From NCBI GenBank assembly GCA_017397645.1, contig JAFQIE010000018.1, forward strand, positions 23,488 to 87,487: a stretch of 64,000 nucleotides of DNA, in the 5' to 3' direction. This DNA is from Lachnospiraceae bacterium. GTDB lineage: Bacteria > Bacillota > Clostridia > Lachnospirales > Lachnospiraceae. This document shows, in pieces, positions 25,759-36,037 of the stretch (its first letter is position 1; each line of letters begins with the position of its first letter). Under the pieces are notes generated by a model. The model made no database searches. It was not told the DNA's origin and worked only from the letters and a program-made list of their open reading frames with translations. The position numbers and the translations under genes were made by a program.

Positions 25759-27512
25759 GATTTTCTGTCCCCCTTTTCTACAGACTCTTCCACAGAATAC
25801 TGGGACTCATAGATTTCCTGATATACAGGACAGTTGACAAGCAATTCGTCGTGGGTGCCCACCCCTGCCAGTTCACCATCATCCAACACAAGAATCTTAT
25901 CTGCATGACGCACACTGGATGCGCGTTGGGACACAATAAACGTGGTGGTGCTTCCTTCGTATTCCTGAATGGCGCGACGCAGTGCTGCCTCTGTAGCATA
26001 GTCCAGAGCAGAAGCACTGTCATCCAGTATCAGAATCTCCGGATTGCGCACCAGGGCTCTGGCAATAGTCACTCTCTGCCTTTGCCCACCGGAAAGGTTT
26101 TTACCATTTTGTGCCACTCTGGCACGCAAGCCACCCTTCTCTTCTATCACTGATTTGATTTGCGCACGTTCTAATGCCATCCACATTTCTTCCTGTGTGG
26201 CATCTTCTTTGCCGAAGGCAAGATTACTTTCAATGGTACCTTCAAACAAAACCGCCTTTTGAGGAACCATACCAATCATGTTTCGCAGGGTCTGTGTGTC
26301 CATTTCATTGACATCCACCCCGGACACAGACACCGTTCCTTCAGTCACAGGATATAACCCGGCAAGCAGTTGTACCAAAGTGGTCTTACCGGAGCCGGTA
26401 CTGCCAATGATACCCACGGTTTCGCCTTTTTGCACATTGAAGTGAATATCCTTCAAGGTTTCGTCTCCTGCGCCGGGATATCGGTAGCTCACATGGTCAA
26501 AGGCAACAAAAGGTGCCTCCCTTTGCACTGTAGTTTCTCCATAAATCATACCAAGACGCTGGACATCCGTACCGGGTATTTCAAACACATCCGCCACTCT
26601 GTCCGCACAGGCAAGGGCTTTGGTGATGGTAATCATAAGATTAGCAAATTTCACCAATTCTACTAAAATTTGCGACATATAGTTTACAATAGCAATCACT
26701 TCACCCTGTGTTATGGTGCCCACATTGACTTGAATGGCACCGGTATAAATTAACACAATGGTAGCCACGTTTACGATGATGAAGGTGATGGGATTCATAA
26801 TGGCACTGATTTTGCCCACAAAGGTCTGTAATCCGGCTAATTTTTCCGTATGCTCTTCAAACTTTACAGTCTCTGCATCTTCTTCACAAAAAGCACGAAT
26901 CACACGAACGCCGGTTAAATTTTCACGGGTTAAGCGAAGCACCTGCTCCAATGCTTTCTGCACCTTTTTATACAGGGGCATGGTAATCCACATAATACCA
27001 AATACAACCACAGCAAGTACCGGAATCGCTACCACAAAAACAAGCGCACTTTTCACATCTATGGTAAACGCCATAATCATGGCACCAAATACGATTATCG
27101 GAGAGCGCAAAAAAAGGCGGAGTACCATGTTGACACCGGACTGTACTTGATTCACATCACTGGTCATGCGGGTTATCATGGCAGATGTACCAGCCTCATC
27201 AATATGGGTAAAATCAAACCCTTGGATATGCTCAAATAAAGCCTGTCTCATTTTAGCAGATACGCCCACTGCAGCCTTTGCCGCGAAGAACTGGGCCGTT
27301 ACAGATACGGTCAGTCCAATCGCTGCCAACACCACCAACACCAAGCTCATGCGTCCAATAAGACCTCTGTCTGCCTCCGCAATGCCCCTATCAATAATTG
27401 CCGCCATAACTAAGGGCACAAAGAGTTCGAAAACAGCCTCCAATAACTTGAAGGTGGGAGCTAACACTATTTCTTTTTTGTAATCTCTGAAAAATCTAAG
27501 CAACCTCTTCAT
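25755..27512 (-). CDS. ABC exporter, permease-ATPase half (degenerate site)
   Basis: A 585-residue half-transporter with six helices and a C-terminal ATPase: Walker A GSTGSGKTT near residue 375, intact signature NLSGGQRQRV and Walker B LILDDSASALD. The residue that should be the catalytic Glu after Walker B is Asp. Together with the neighbour's normal Walker B and altered signature, this is the pattern of a heterodimer with one consensus and one degenerate ATP site. Translation of the two is coupled. Confidence 0.93.
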   Translation of the reverse strand: MKRLLRFFRDYKKEIVLAPTFKLLEAVFELFVPLVMAAIIDRGIAEADRGLIGRMSLVLVVLAAIGLTVSVTAQFFAAKAAVGVSAKMRQALFEHIQGFDFTHIDEAGTSAMITRMTSDVNQVQSGVNMVLRLFLRSPIIVFGAMIMAFTIDVKSALVFVVAIPVLAVVVFGIMWITMPLYKKVQKALEQVLRLTRENLTGVRVIRAFCEEDAETVKFEEHTEKLAGLQTFVGKISAIMNPITFIIVNVATIVLIYTGAIQVNVGTITQGEVIAIVNYMSQILVELVKFANLMITITKALACADRVADVFEIPGTDVQRLGMIYGETTVQREAPFVAFDHVSYRYPGAGDETLKDIHFNVQKGETVGIIGSTGSGKTTLVQLLAGLYPVTEGTVSVSGVDVNEMDTQTLRNMIGMVPQKAVLFEGTIESNLAFGKEDATQEEMWMALERAQIKSVIEEKGGLRARVAQNGKNLSGGQRQRVTIARALVRNPEILILDDSASALDYATEAALRRAIQEYEGSTTTFIVSQRASSVRHADKILVLDDGELAGVGTHDELLVNCPVYQEIYESQYSVEESVEKGDRKS

Positions 27513-27550
27513 TGATTTATTCCTTGTCGGATTTATTATTTATCGGATTC

Positions 27551-28237
27551 TTACTTTTCGATATCTTTGCAAATACAGATACAATATTCAGGGTATCGGT
27601 CAATTTCCTTGATAACCACATCATCCGGGACCGCCTTCCCCAAATATCCTGCCACACCCTCTCCGGTCATCTTACCATAAGCTTCCTTGCGGGTCCACAA
27701 TCGGTAAAACTCACGCTTACCTTCATACTGCGGGCATAGCACCATGAAAGACACTTCCTCCGGGGCATAATACTTACGTGCCATCTGCAGGAAATCAATA
27801 TCCTTACATTCCTGTACATCAATTCCCACTTCTGCGTCAGAAATCACGCAAGCCACCAGATTGCCGGAATGAGAGAGATTATAATAGAATGGTTTCCCAT
27901 TCCATCTATTCTCCTTCACATAGGGTTTCCCCTTGGGGCCGTAGTGGATTTTGGGCAATTTCAAGTCGTGGATTTTTAGATATTCTATGACATTTGCAAA
28001 ATCAACTTCTTCAAATTCCGGGGCATTTGCTTCTGTTTTAAACTGTGCAATTTCACATTGTTCCGCTTCATACTGTCTCGCCACCGCATATTGAAAAAGT
28101 AAAGCAGCGGCCATACCGGCGCGCCGCTTTATCTGATGTTTAATGCGATTACATTTCTCTTTAAGTTCAGGACAAAGCAGTGCCTCGTAAGCTTCTATTC
28201 CTTCTCCGAAGCGTGCAATATAGATTCTATCCTGCAT
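27551..28237 (-). CDS. 4'-phosphopantetheinyl transferase (Sfp type)
   Basis: A 228-residue protein with the Sfp-type motifs: YNLSHSGN near residue 118, VGIDVQ near 135 (magnesium-binding Asp), and FYRLWTRKEAYGKMTGEG near 173-190 (WxxKEA). It moves the 4'-phosphopantetheine arm of CoA onto a carrier protein serine. The Sfp class usually serves nonribosomal peptide or polyketide synthases, though it can serve fatty-acid ACP. No such synthase is in the window. It begins 8 bases after the aspS stop and ends 38 bases before the ABC exporter, so the three may be co-transcribed. Confidence 0.93.
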   Translation of the reverse strand: MQDRIYIARFGEGIEAYEALLCPELKEKCNRIKHQIKRRAGMAAALLFQYAVARQYEAEQCEIAQFKTEANAPEFEEVDFANVIEYLKIHDLKLPKIHYGPKGKPYVKENRWNGKPFYYNLSHSGNLVACVISDAEVGIDVQECKDIDFLQMARKYYAPEEVSFMVLCPQYEGKREFYRLWTRKEAYGKMTGEGVAGYLGKAVPDDVVIKEIDRYPEYCICICKDIEK

Positions 28238-28245
28238 AAATTCTC

Positions 28246-30042
28246 TTATTCTTCACTTTCTGCCTTCACGATGCTCAGCATCAGTTCTTCCAATTGCTTG
28301 TCGTCTACAGTTCCGGGTGCCTCTGTCATCAGGCAGGACGCATCCTTCACTTTCGGGAATGCAATAACTTCACGGATATTGTCTGCTTTCACAAGGAGCA
28401 TAACGAAACGATCCAAACCGATGGCCAAACCTGCGTGAGGGGGCACACCGTACTTGAAAGCATCCAATAGGAATCCAAACTGATTATAAGCAGCCTCTTT
28501 GGTAAAGCCCAATACTTCAAACATGGTTTCCTGAATGTCACTCTGGAAAATTCTCACACTACCGCCACCCAGTTCGACACCGTTAAGGACAATGTCATAT
28601 GCCTTCGCACGTACTCTGCCGGGGTCTGTGGTCAAATACTGTAAATCCTCATCCATGGGCATGGTGAAAGGATGATGCATTGCAACAAATCTCTCATCCT
28701 CCTCACTCCACTCGAACTGAGGGAACTCAGTCACCCAAAGGAAATTAAATTTATCATGGTCTACCAATCCAAGTTGTTCTGCCAACTCGCAACGAAGTGC
28801 ACCTAACACATTCCATACCAGTTTCAACTTGTCCGCTGCGAACAAGAGCAAATCTCCTGCCTCACCGCCCATGGCATTTACTAAAGTAGTGAGTTCTTCC
28901 TCTGTCATGAATTTTGCAAAAGAAGACTTATAGCTGCCGTCGGGCATTACAGAAAGGTAAGCCAATCCCTTCGCGCCGTAGCCTTTTGCAAACTCTACCA
29001 AAGCATCAATTTTCTTACGGGGCATTTCTGCCTGTCCCTTTACATTGATACCACGCACACTTCCGCCGGCAGCGATAGCACCGGAGAATACGGAGAATCC
29101 GCAATCCTTCACAACATCGGATACATCCGTAAGTTCCATGCCGAAACGGGTATCCGGCTTATCGGAACCAAATCTATTCATAGCCTCATCCCAAGTCATG
29201 CGAGGAATGGGCAACTGCACCTTTAATCCAATGGCTTCTTCGCATACATTTGCCACCATTCTTTCGGTCGCATCGATGACGTCGTCCACATCCACAAAAG
29301 ACATCTCTAAGTCCACCTGGGTAAATTCAGGCTGACGGTCCGCACGAAGATCTTCGTCACGGAAGCATTTTGCAATCTGGAAATATCTGTCATATCCGGA
29401 GCACATCAAAAGCTGTTTGAAAATCTGGGGAGACTGGGGCAATGCATAAAAACAACCGGGATGTACACGGCTGGGCACCAGATAGTCTCTCGCACCTTCC
29501 GGGGTGGATTTATTCAAAATAGGAGTTTCAATCTCCAAGAATCCTTCTTCACTCATGAATTTTCTGATGGTGGTTGCTATCTTGCTGCGCAACATCAGAT
29601 TCTGCTGAATATCAGGACGGCGTAAATCCAAATAACGATATTTTAAACGAAGTTCTTCCTTTGTCTTGGAATCTGCTTCGATAGGGAAAGGCGGAGTTTC
29701 TGCCTCAGACAGGATACGCACCTGTGTGGCTCTGATTTCGATTTCACCGGTTGCCAGATTCTCGTTGACAGCACCGGATCTGCGTTCTACCTTTCCTACC
29801 ACTGCGATAACAAACTCGCTGCGCAGCTTCTCTGCCTTTGCAAAGTTCTCGCTTCTGCAATCACTTTCCTCAAAAATCACCTGCAACAGACCTGCTCTGT
29901 CGCGCATATCTACAAAAATAATACCGCCTTTATTACGCTGTTTCTGTACCCAGCCCATAACGGTAACCACTTCACCTACATTTGCTGTAGAAAGTTCACC
30001 GCAACGGTGGGTTCTCTTCAATCCTCTCATTGATTCTGCCAT
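28246..30042 (-). CDS. aspS: aspartyl-tRNA synthetase
   Basis: A 598-residue class II synthetase of bacterial type. The N-terminal OB-fold anticodon domain (about residues 1-110) includes [19 protein letters not shown]; motif 2 is [19 protein letters not shown] near residue 215; the bacterial GAD insertion lies near 290-420; motif 3 is [13 protein letters not shown] near residue 560. It charges tRNA-Asp (and tRNA-Asn if non-discriminating). AGAGG precedes the ATG. It follows hisS by 15 bases, an order common in Firmicutes. Confidence 0.98.
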   Translation of the reverse strand: MAESMRGLKRTHRCGELSTANVGEVVTVMGWVQKQRNKGGIIFVDMRDRAGLLQVIFEESDCRSENFAKAEKLRSEFVIAVVGKVERRSGAVNENLATGEIEIRATQVRILSEAETPPFPIEADSKTKEELRLKYRYLDLRRPDIQQNLMLRSKIATTIRKFMSEEGFLEIETPILNKSTPEGARDYLVPSRVHPGCFYALPQSPQIFKQLLMCSGYDRYFQIAKCFRDEDLRADRQPEFTQVDLEMSFVDVDDVIDATERMVANVCEEAIGLKVQLPIPRMTWDEAMNRFGSDKPDTRFGMELTDVSDVVKDCGFSVFSGAIAAGGSVRGINVKGQAEMPRKKIDALVEFAKGYGAKGLAYLSVMPDGSYKSSFAKFMTEEELTTLVNAMGGEAGDLLLFAADKLKLVWNVLGALRCELAEQLGLVDHDKFNFLWVTEFPQFEWSEEDERFVAMHHPFTMPMDEDLQYLTTDPGRVRAKAYDIVLNGVELGGGSVRIFQSDIQETMFEVLGFTKEAAYNQFGFLLDAFKYGVPPHAGLAIGLDRFVMLLVKADNIREVIAFPKVKDASCLMTEAPGTVDDKQLEELMLSIVKAESEE

Positions 30043-30057
30043 AATCCAACCTCTTTT

Positions 30058-31320
30058 CTAATTCTTCAATGCTTCTTTATAAAACTCAACAAACTCCTCA
30101 TAACCCTGTGCAATCAGCTGGTCCTTTTGGAATTTTTTGTTCTTGTTCATACGCACTACCAACACCTGACCGCCTTCTTCTCTGGCCTTCTGTGCCTGCG
30201 CAATCACCTCACAAAGGCGGTCACCGCCAACACCTTTTTCAATCAGGTAAGCTGTCTTTTTAGGCTTGCCTGGAATTTGGAATCCGCTTTCCATCAAAAG
30301 CAGAATGATGCGCTCAAATCCGATGGAAAATCCGCATGCAGGGACATCATTTCCGGTAAATTTACCCACCATTTTGTCATATCTTCCGCCGCCACCGCAG
30401 CTGCCGCCGAACTCAGGGATGGCAATCTCAAAAATGGTACCTGTGTAATAAGACATTCCACGTACCAGGGTGGCATCAAATACCATTTTAAATTGTGCCC
30501 GTTTGGTACTCTCTACACTGTCGATGATTTCCTGTAAGCCCTTGGTCACAGATTCGTCCAGCACACCTGCCAGCTTCTCTGCCAGATAAGCCACGCCATT
30601 AGAAGCGTTTTCAAGGCCCTTATATAAATCCAAATACTTGTCCACACATTCCTTGGGATATCCACCCGCCAAGAGGTCTGCTTCTACGCCCTCCAGGCCG
30701 ATTTTGTCCATTTTATCCAAAGTTATGAATACATTGTCGTACTCTTCCTCTGCGAAGCCGCTGTAAGCCGCCATAGCCTTCAAAATTTGTCTGTCATTGA
30801 TACGGATTTCAAAGTTTTTGAATCCCAATTTACCAAGTGTAGTCGTGGTCGCCAAAATCAATTCGATTTCTGCCAAGTTAGAAGGCTCTCCAAAGATATC
30901 AATGTCGCACTGCATAAACTGGCGGTAGCGTCCTCTCTGGGGTCTGTCCGCGCGCCATACACTGCCCATCTGTAATGCCTTGAAGGGTGCAGGTAACTGT
31001 GCTGCATTATTGGAATAATATCTCACCAAAGGCACGGTAAGGTCGTATCTTAAGCCTCCGTCCACCACTTCTGCTTCGGTGGTTGCAGCTTCCACATTCA
31101 GTTTTTCACCACGCTTCAAAATCTTGAAAATCAGTTTTTCATTATCGCCGCCCTGCTTATTCGTCAGATTCTCAATGTGCTCCACGCAGGGGGTCTCAAT
31201 AGAAGTAAATCCATAACTTCCGTAAGTCTCTTTAATCACGCCGATGACATAGTCTCGGATTTGCATTTCCTCAGGCAGAATATCTTTCATTCCTGTAACC
31301 GGTTTCTTGCTCAGTGCCAT
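30058..31320 (-). CDS. hisS: histidyl-tRNA synthetase
   Basis: A 420-residue class II synthetase. Motif 2 with RADRPQRGRYRQFMQCD lies near residue 112; the histidine-specific GGRYDKMVGKF and the motif 3 segment GFSIGFERIILLL lie near 285-310; a C-terminal anticodon domain follows. The ATG at 31320 is chosen because AAAGGTG lies about 9 bases upstream; an in-frame GTG at 31338 overlaps that site. Only 92 bases separate it from the upstream gene, too little for a T-box leader, and none was seen. Confidence 0.97.
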   Translation of the reverse strand: MALSKKPVTGMKDILPEEMQIRDYVIGVIKETYGSYGFTSIETPCVEHIENLTNKQGGDNEKLIFKILKRGEKLNVEAATTEAEVVDGGLRYDLTVPLVRYYSNNAAQLPAPFKALQMGSVWRADRPQRGRYRQFMQCDIDIFGEPSNLAEIELILATTTTLGKLGFKNFEIRINDRQILKAMAAYSGFAEEEYDNVFITLDKMDKIGLEGVEADLLAGGYPKECVDKYLDLYKGLENASNGVAYLAEKLAGVLDESVTKGLQEIIDSVESTKRAQFKMVFDATLVRGMSYYTGTIFEIAIPEFGGSCGGGGRYDKMVGKFTGNDVPACGFSIGFERIILLLMESGFQIPGKPKKTAYLIEKGVGGDRLCEVIAQAQKAREEGGQVLVVRMNKNKKFQKDQLIAQGYEEFVEFYKEALKN

Positions 31321-31412
31321 ACTTATCACACCTTTCACTTTTCCAACAAAATTTTATCCTATATATGATATATTTTTTATCCTTGAATGTCAATGTTTTC
31401 CAAGAAATCCAC

Positions 31413-32963
31413 CTATGATTTAACCTTAGTTTTTCTTGGTTTTTTCGTAATTTCATGATACATGAAGTCCAACGTTGAGGCAACGCTTGGAATCAAAATA
31501 AACACGTAAGGGTATATATACTGGCTCTTTGCCTCCCAGACCAGATGAAACAGGAATCCTCCGATGAAGAAAAGAAATGCATATTCCATGCCGTGCTCCC
31601 CCTTTCTGCATCTTATCAGAAAGGCAAATGCACCCACATACAGCAAAAGAAGCATACCATTCATCCATTCCCGAAGATAGGGCTCCGGCCCTTCTCCCCG
31701 AAACAAGGGTCTTAAGATGGGGGAATTGGCCTGTTGTCCCATAGCCTCCAGTGGTCCGCTCCACACCGATTGAAACATTGGTTCACACCATTGTGAGATG
31801 GTTTTTCTGCCAAAGAACTTTAGCGTTTTTACCGGTTCATTTTTGTATACCGTCATGCAGTTGCACAAACATTCCTCTGCTCTTTCCACCGTTTTGGCAT
31901 GGTCATATCCTGCATTTTTATACCAATTGTAATTGCTGCCGTCATACCATCCGGGACCCGCACCATCGTTCATGGGGTTGACTCCCATCGCCACATAGGT
32001 AATCATGGGTTCCCCTTCCACTGCGGGAAGTCCGGTTTCCAACTGATAGACCAGCGGAAGGACCTTCAGTGTACATACCGGCAATGCCAGGGCCGTTAAG
32101 GCTACGAATAACATGCGTCCTTGTTTCTGTTTCATGGCGTGCAATAGGGCAAGCAGCGCAACCACAATCCCACCAATCAAATAATTGGACTTAAAACCTG
32201 CCGCCACTGTGACAGACACTATCGAAAGCACCGCACGCAAGGCGCCGCCGTTTTTAAAATACTTCTGCACAAGATAGATTCCCAACAGCAAAAAGAAAAA
32301 TCCGGGCACCAATCCATAGGCAAATACCACGAAGAAAAACTGGGGCAAAAACAGATACGACAGACAAACTGTCAACACATTCACTCTTTCCTTCTGTCCG
32401 AAGCACAAATCCGCCAGTCTGTAGGTCAGATAATTGATACCATTCACAAATAATAAATTTAGTAAAAATATTAATCTCACATCGAAGGTAATCAGTCCCA
32501 ACAAGCGTTCATAAGTGAGCAAGCCCAATTGATGTGCCTTATGAAAAATATATCCACCGGGTGCAAACGCCTGAAAGTCCTTATTAGACAACTGCAACGC
32601 GGTTTCATAGACATGTAACGGATCTTCCCGCAATTGTCCGCCCACACCCCAAATATAAAGGATGCCTGCCAACAAAGTAATTCCGCAGAAAACCAGATAC
32701 AGGGCTTTGGCATTTTTGCACAATTTTGTGATGGCGAATAGGACACCCACAATCAATGCGACCATCAAAATGGCTACCAGTGGGAATTCACCTTGAATGC
32801 TCACCCGCTCGGATTTATCGTAAGCCACCGACGCACTTGCCATGAGTTTCAGGGCAATCAAAACAAAAAGAAATACCAAAGACAAAGAAAGCACCACGAT
32901 TTCGGCTGCTTTCTTCATCTTACTTATGAGTTTTTCATGATTTTCCTTATTGATTGGACACAT
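31413..32963 (-). CDS. polytopic membrane protein, glycosyltransferase-39-like
   Basis: A 516-residue protein with about 11-12 hydrophobic segments and a long external loop (about residues 300-410) rich in Trp, Tyr and Gly. The layout resembles GT-C transferases (ArnT/PMT type), which use polyprenyl-phosphate sugars on the outer face, but no family motif can be called with confidence. It overlaps the upstream GtrII-like gene by 17 bases, so they are coupled. The start at 32963 has GGAG 13 bases ahead, rather far. Probable role: envelope glycosylation. Confidence 0.65.
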   Translation of the reverse strand: MCPINKENHEKLISKMKKAAEIVVLSLSLVFLFVLIALKLMASASVAYDKSERVSIQGEFPLVAILMVALIVGVLFAITKLCKNAKALYLVFCGITLLAGILYIWGVGGQLREDPLHVYETALQLSNKDFQAFAPGGYIFHKAHQLGLLTYERLLGLITFDVRLIFLLNLLFVNGINYLTYRLADLCFGQKERVNVLTVCLSYLFLPQFFFVVFAYGLVPGFFFLLLGIYLVQKYFKNGGALRAVLSIVSVTVAAGFKSNYLIGGIVVALLALLHAMKQKQGRMLFVALTALALPVCTLKVLPLVYQLETGLPAVEGEPMITYVAMGVNPMNDGAGPGWYDGSNYNWYKNAGYDHAKTVERAEECLCNCMTVYKNEPVKTLKFFGRKTISQWCEPMFQSVWSGPLEAMGQQANSPILRPLFRGEGPEPYLREWMNGMLLLLYVGAFAFLIRCRKGEHGMEYAFLFFIGGFLFHLVWEAKSQYIYPYVFILIPSVASTLDFMYHEITKKPRKTKVKS

Positions 32964-34602
32964 GAATAATGATATTCTCCTCGTTCTCGTAAATGTATCC
33001 CGCTTGAGGATAAGGGGGGATTTTGTCTAACACATCATACGCCCCATCTATTCTTTCCAAATCCGTTTCGGTAGAAAACGAATATCCATGCATATTCCAA
33101 AATGCCTGCAGTTCTCTGGGGGTGCCGTCAAAAGCTGTAACGCCCCAACGGAAGGTGGATGCCACAGGTGTTTCTGCAAACACGTATCCCCTGCCATCCT
33201 CTGCATTGTATTTTTCCAACAGATGAGGGTCCACCACATCTGCAATTTTCTTCATGGTCTGATACTTTGCACTGTAAAAAGGCAAATACGCATCTTTCGC
33301 TATCTCGTAGGGTACCATGTAAGCCCCCTTGAAGATAATGGGTTTGGATATATCATGGTCCTTTTGCAAGTCGTAAGCGATTTGCTCCATTACCTGCTTG
33401 GTATCTTCGTATTTCAAATAGTCCACGTAGAACCATTGATTCATTTGAACTGACTGATTCCAAAGAAGCACGAAACCAAGTGCCACCGCACATAATCTGC
33501 AAGTTTTTTCTATTCCTTTCCCCTTCAGTGCCGCCATTTCATAAAAACACAAAAACACCGCAAAAGCGCCAATCAGAGGCACATATTGGCTTGCTCTATA
33601 ATGTGTGGGCAACCCTTCTATCACCACCATAGCCAAAGGCGCCAATGGAATACAAACCATACTCAACGCAAGAAAAACGTCTTTTCTGCGGATTGCCTGC
33701 GTGATACCGTAGACCACCAGGGCAAAGATGGCAAGCACCAAAACCGTGATGGGTAAATAACAGAATCCATTCAGATAATGCATCACCCAAAAGCGCTTTA
33801 ATACTATAGCAAAATCTGTTTCACTTCCGGTCAGGCTCTCAATCACGCCCCTCGCCGTCACAGTGAAATCCTCAGGAATGGCAAAGCCATAAATCCACTG
33901 AAGAATCCGGACGATGACCGTTCTGAAAATCACTGCGCCTGCCACACTGATAAGTGCTGCGATAATCCAGAAATGCGGTTTTTCTTTATTCGTGACTTGG
34001 TTTTTGTCACGTTGCAGGCGAATGAGGAAGAATACCACCAAAATCCCGATAAGATACACAATCATAAAAGATTCATAACATCCAAGGGCAATGGTAAGAC
34101 AGCCTGCGGAAAACAGTAAACGCCAAATGCTCTTCTGCTCTATCGCATCTAACAATTCCATAATGGCAATGGCTGTGATACCATAGGCAATACAAATACC
34201 ATTGTGCAGGTAGAACACAAACACTTCACTGATCAGCGGGCAGGAAAGGAACAGTGCTGCAAATAGGGTGTATCCCCAAATACCCACTTCCCGCTTCACC
34301 ACTCTCCGGATCAGCACACACCACAGAGTAACGGAAAGTACAAAAATCGCCACAGCAACTACTTCCGTCATCCAAGGCAGGAATATGTCCAGTGTAATCA
34401 GCTTGTTGAGCAAATACAGCACCCATCTTCCCACAGCCGGAGCCAATCCCTCTTCAAAATAAAGTCCAATGCAGGTATCGTCAATACCAATGGACGGATG
34501 GGTCATGGCAAATCCATAACTGAACAAAGCTGTCAGAGAAACAACTATCATATATATTTTGTTTTTCAAAAAGTAGGAAAGGTCATTCCACAATTTCTTC
34601 AT
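32947..34602 (-). CDS. GtrII-like glucosyltransferase domain membrane protein
   Basis: A 551-residue membrane protein with about 11 hydrophobic segments. The opening region with PSIGIDDTCIGLYFEEGLAPAVGRW near residues 35-60 matches the glucosyl transferase GtrII family (PF14264), in which the acidic residues after helix 1 are conserved. Such proteins add glucose from a polyprenyl-phosphate carrier to surface glycans. The ATG at 34602 (AGAGG ten bases upstream) is preferred to the longer frame to 34626. It starts inside the last 20 bases of hemZ, so it is coupled to a housekeeping operon. Confidence 0.75.
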   Translation of the reverse strand: MKKLWNDLSYFLKNKIYMIVVSLTALFSYGFAMTHPSIGIDDTCIGLYFEEGLAPAVGRWVLYLLNKLITLDIFLPWMTEVVAVAIFVLSVTLWCVLIRRVVKREVGIWGYTLFAALFLSCPLISEVFVFYLHNGICIAYGITAIAIMELLDAIEQKSIWRLLFSAGCLTIALGCYESFMIVYLIGILVVFFLIRLQRDKNQVTNKEKPHFWIIAALISVAGAVIFRTVIVRILQWIYGFAIPEDFTVTARGVIESLTGSETDFAIVLKRFWVMHYLNGFCYLPITVLVLAIFALVVYGITQAIRRKDVFLALSMVCIPLAPLAMVVIEGLPTHYRASQYVPLIGAFAVFLCFYEMAALKGKGIEKTCRLCAVALGFVLLWNQSVQMNQWFYVDYLKYEDTKQVMEQIAYDLQKDHDISKPIIFKGAYMVPYEIAKDAYLPFYSAKYQTMKKIADVVDPHLLEKYNAEDGRGYVFAETPVASTFRWGVTAFDGTPRELQAFWNMHGYSFSTETDLERIDGAYDVLDKIPPYPQAGYIYENEENIIIHVSNQ

Positions 34603-36031
34603 ATAACAGTTTCCTCTTACGCTCAATCATCTCATCGATTTTTTCCATATATAATGTGACATCTTTAATATTGTCCACCCGTTCTATCCTGCCGTCCGGT
34701 GTCACCAATTTGGTAATGGATCCGGCACCCAACGCCACTATGGTCTGTTTTTCTTCCATAATCAGGATATTGTACAGTCCCAGTTTACCCTCAGCCGCAT
34801 ATCCTACATTTTCAAAATTACCGGACATGTTTTTCTGACGATACAAATAATAGGGCTTTAATCCAAGTGTTTCCGCACCTTGCGATGCAATTCTCATAGT
34901 TTCATCCGTATTATGCAACATGGATACGCCGTTTTCTTCAATCCACTGATATAATCTGGAGGCGCGTTTCACCGCAAGAGAATGTACCGTCAGGCTATCC
35001 GGTGCCATTTTTACTATTTCTCTTATGGTTATCTGTACCTGCTCCTCCAATTCTCCGGGCAGTCCCAAAATAATATCCATATTGATGTTGTCGAATCCCA
35101 CTTTTCTGGCACAGGCATAGGCTTCTCTCACCTGTTCCACCGAGGCTTTTCTGCCGATGGCATCCAAGGTGCACTGGTGCATGGTCTGAGGATTGACGGA
35201 AATTCTGCTGACACCATGACGGTACAGCACTTTTAATTTATCTTCTGTGATACTGTCCGCTCTTCCCGCCTCCACGGTAAACTCCTTCACCTGCGAAAAA
35301 TCAAACAATTCCTTTAGTCTGGTGATTAGCCGGTCCAGTTGCTCCGGTTCCAAAGTGGTGGGGGTTCCTCCACCAATATATACAGTATCCAAAATCTTAT
35401 GGCGGTAAATGTCTGCCACGAATTCCATTTCTTTAATCAGGCAATCCACATACTCATCCACTCGCTTGCGGAATGCTGCAATCGGGTAGGAAGTAAAGGA
35501 GCAATACAGACATGTGGTGGGGCAAAAGGGAATCCCTATGTACAGACTGTATCCCCCCTCGTAATGCACAGTACGCAGTAGTTCCCGCTCCCGCTTTGCT
35601 ATGTCGATGGAAAGCAATGCCTTCTCTTCACTGACATAATGGTTGTCCCGGTAGAACGCTACGATTTCAGCATCACTTTTCCCCTCTTCCAACATAGCAT
35701 AAGCAATCTTAGTTGGACGGATGCCGGTGAGATTACCCCAAGGCAGTTCCCTGCCTGTATGGTCTCTTAAACAGGTGTAAATAAACTTCTTAAAGCAGTT
35801 TTTGAAATCCTCCGCAGGTGCCTGCAAGAGGTATTCCTGCCCAAGAATGGTCACTGTTGCAGTTTTCTCGGATATCTCAATATTAATGGATTCATTTCTC
35901 TCTAAAAGAAGGGCATTCCAATCCTTGCTTTCCGGTGTCACCACCTTCACCTGTTCCTCGGCGTAAAAAGCTTTTACAATGGAATGCACATCATATTCGT
36001 AATTGATTTTATTTAATTTCACAATGAACAT
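34583..36031 (-). CDS. hemZ: radical SAM coproporphyrinogen dehydrogenase-like protein HemZ
   Basis: A 482-residue protein. An N-terminal domain of about 160 residues precedes a radical SAM core with Cys170, Cys174 and Cys177 (CPTTCLYC) binding the 4Fe-4S cluster, followed by IGGGTPTTLE near residue 218. It matches HemZ of clostridia, assigned as oxygen-independent coproporphyrinogen III oxidase, although in heme-less anaerobes its true substrate is unsettled. AGGAG lies about ten bases before the ATG at 36031. It follows the MBL-fold gene by 6 bases, as in related genomes. Confidence 0.9.
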   Translation of the reverse strand: MFIVKLNKINYEYDVHSIVKAFYAEEQVKVVTPESKDWNALLLERNESINIEISEKTATVTILGQEYLLQAPAEDFKNCFKKFIYTCLRDHTGRELPWGNLTGIRPTKIAYAMLEEGKSDAEIVAFYRDNHYVSEEKALLSIDIAKRERELLRTVHYEGGYSLYIGIPFCPTTCLYCSFTSYPIAAFRKRVDEYVDCLIKEMEFVADIYRHKILDTVYIGGGTPTTLEPEQLDRLITRLKELFDFSQVKEFTVEAGRADSITEDKLKVLYRHGVSRISVNPQTMHQCTLDAIGRKASVEQVREAYACARKVGFDNINMDIILGLPGELEEQVQITIREIVKMAPDSLTVHSLAVKRASRLYQWIEENGVSMLHNTDETMRIASQGAETLGLKPYYLYRQKNMSGNFENVGYAAEGKLGLYNILIMEEKQTIVALGAGSITKLVTPDGRIERVDNIKDVTLYMEKIDEMIERKRKLLYEEIVE

Positions 36032-36037
36032 CAGGTT

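Noticed and set aside
31321-31412. T-box leader ahead of hisS
   Set aside because: The gap is only about 92 bases and shows no specifier loop or T-box sequence.
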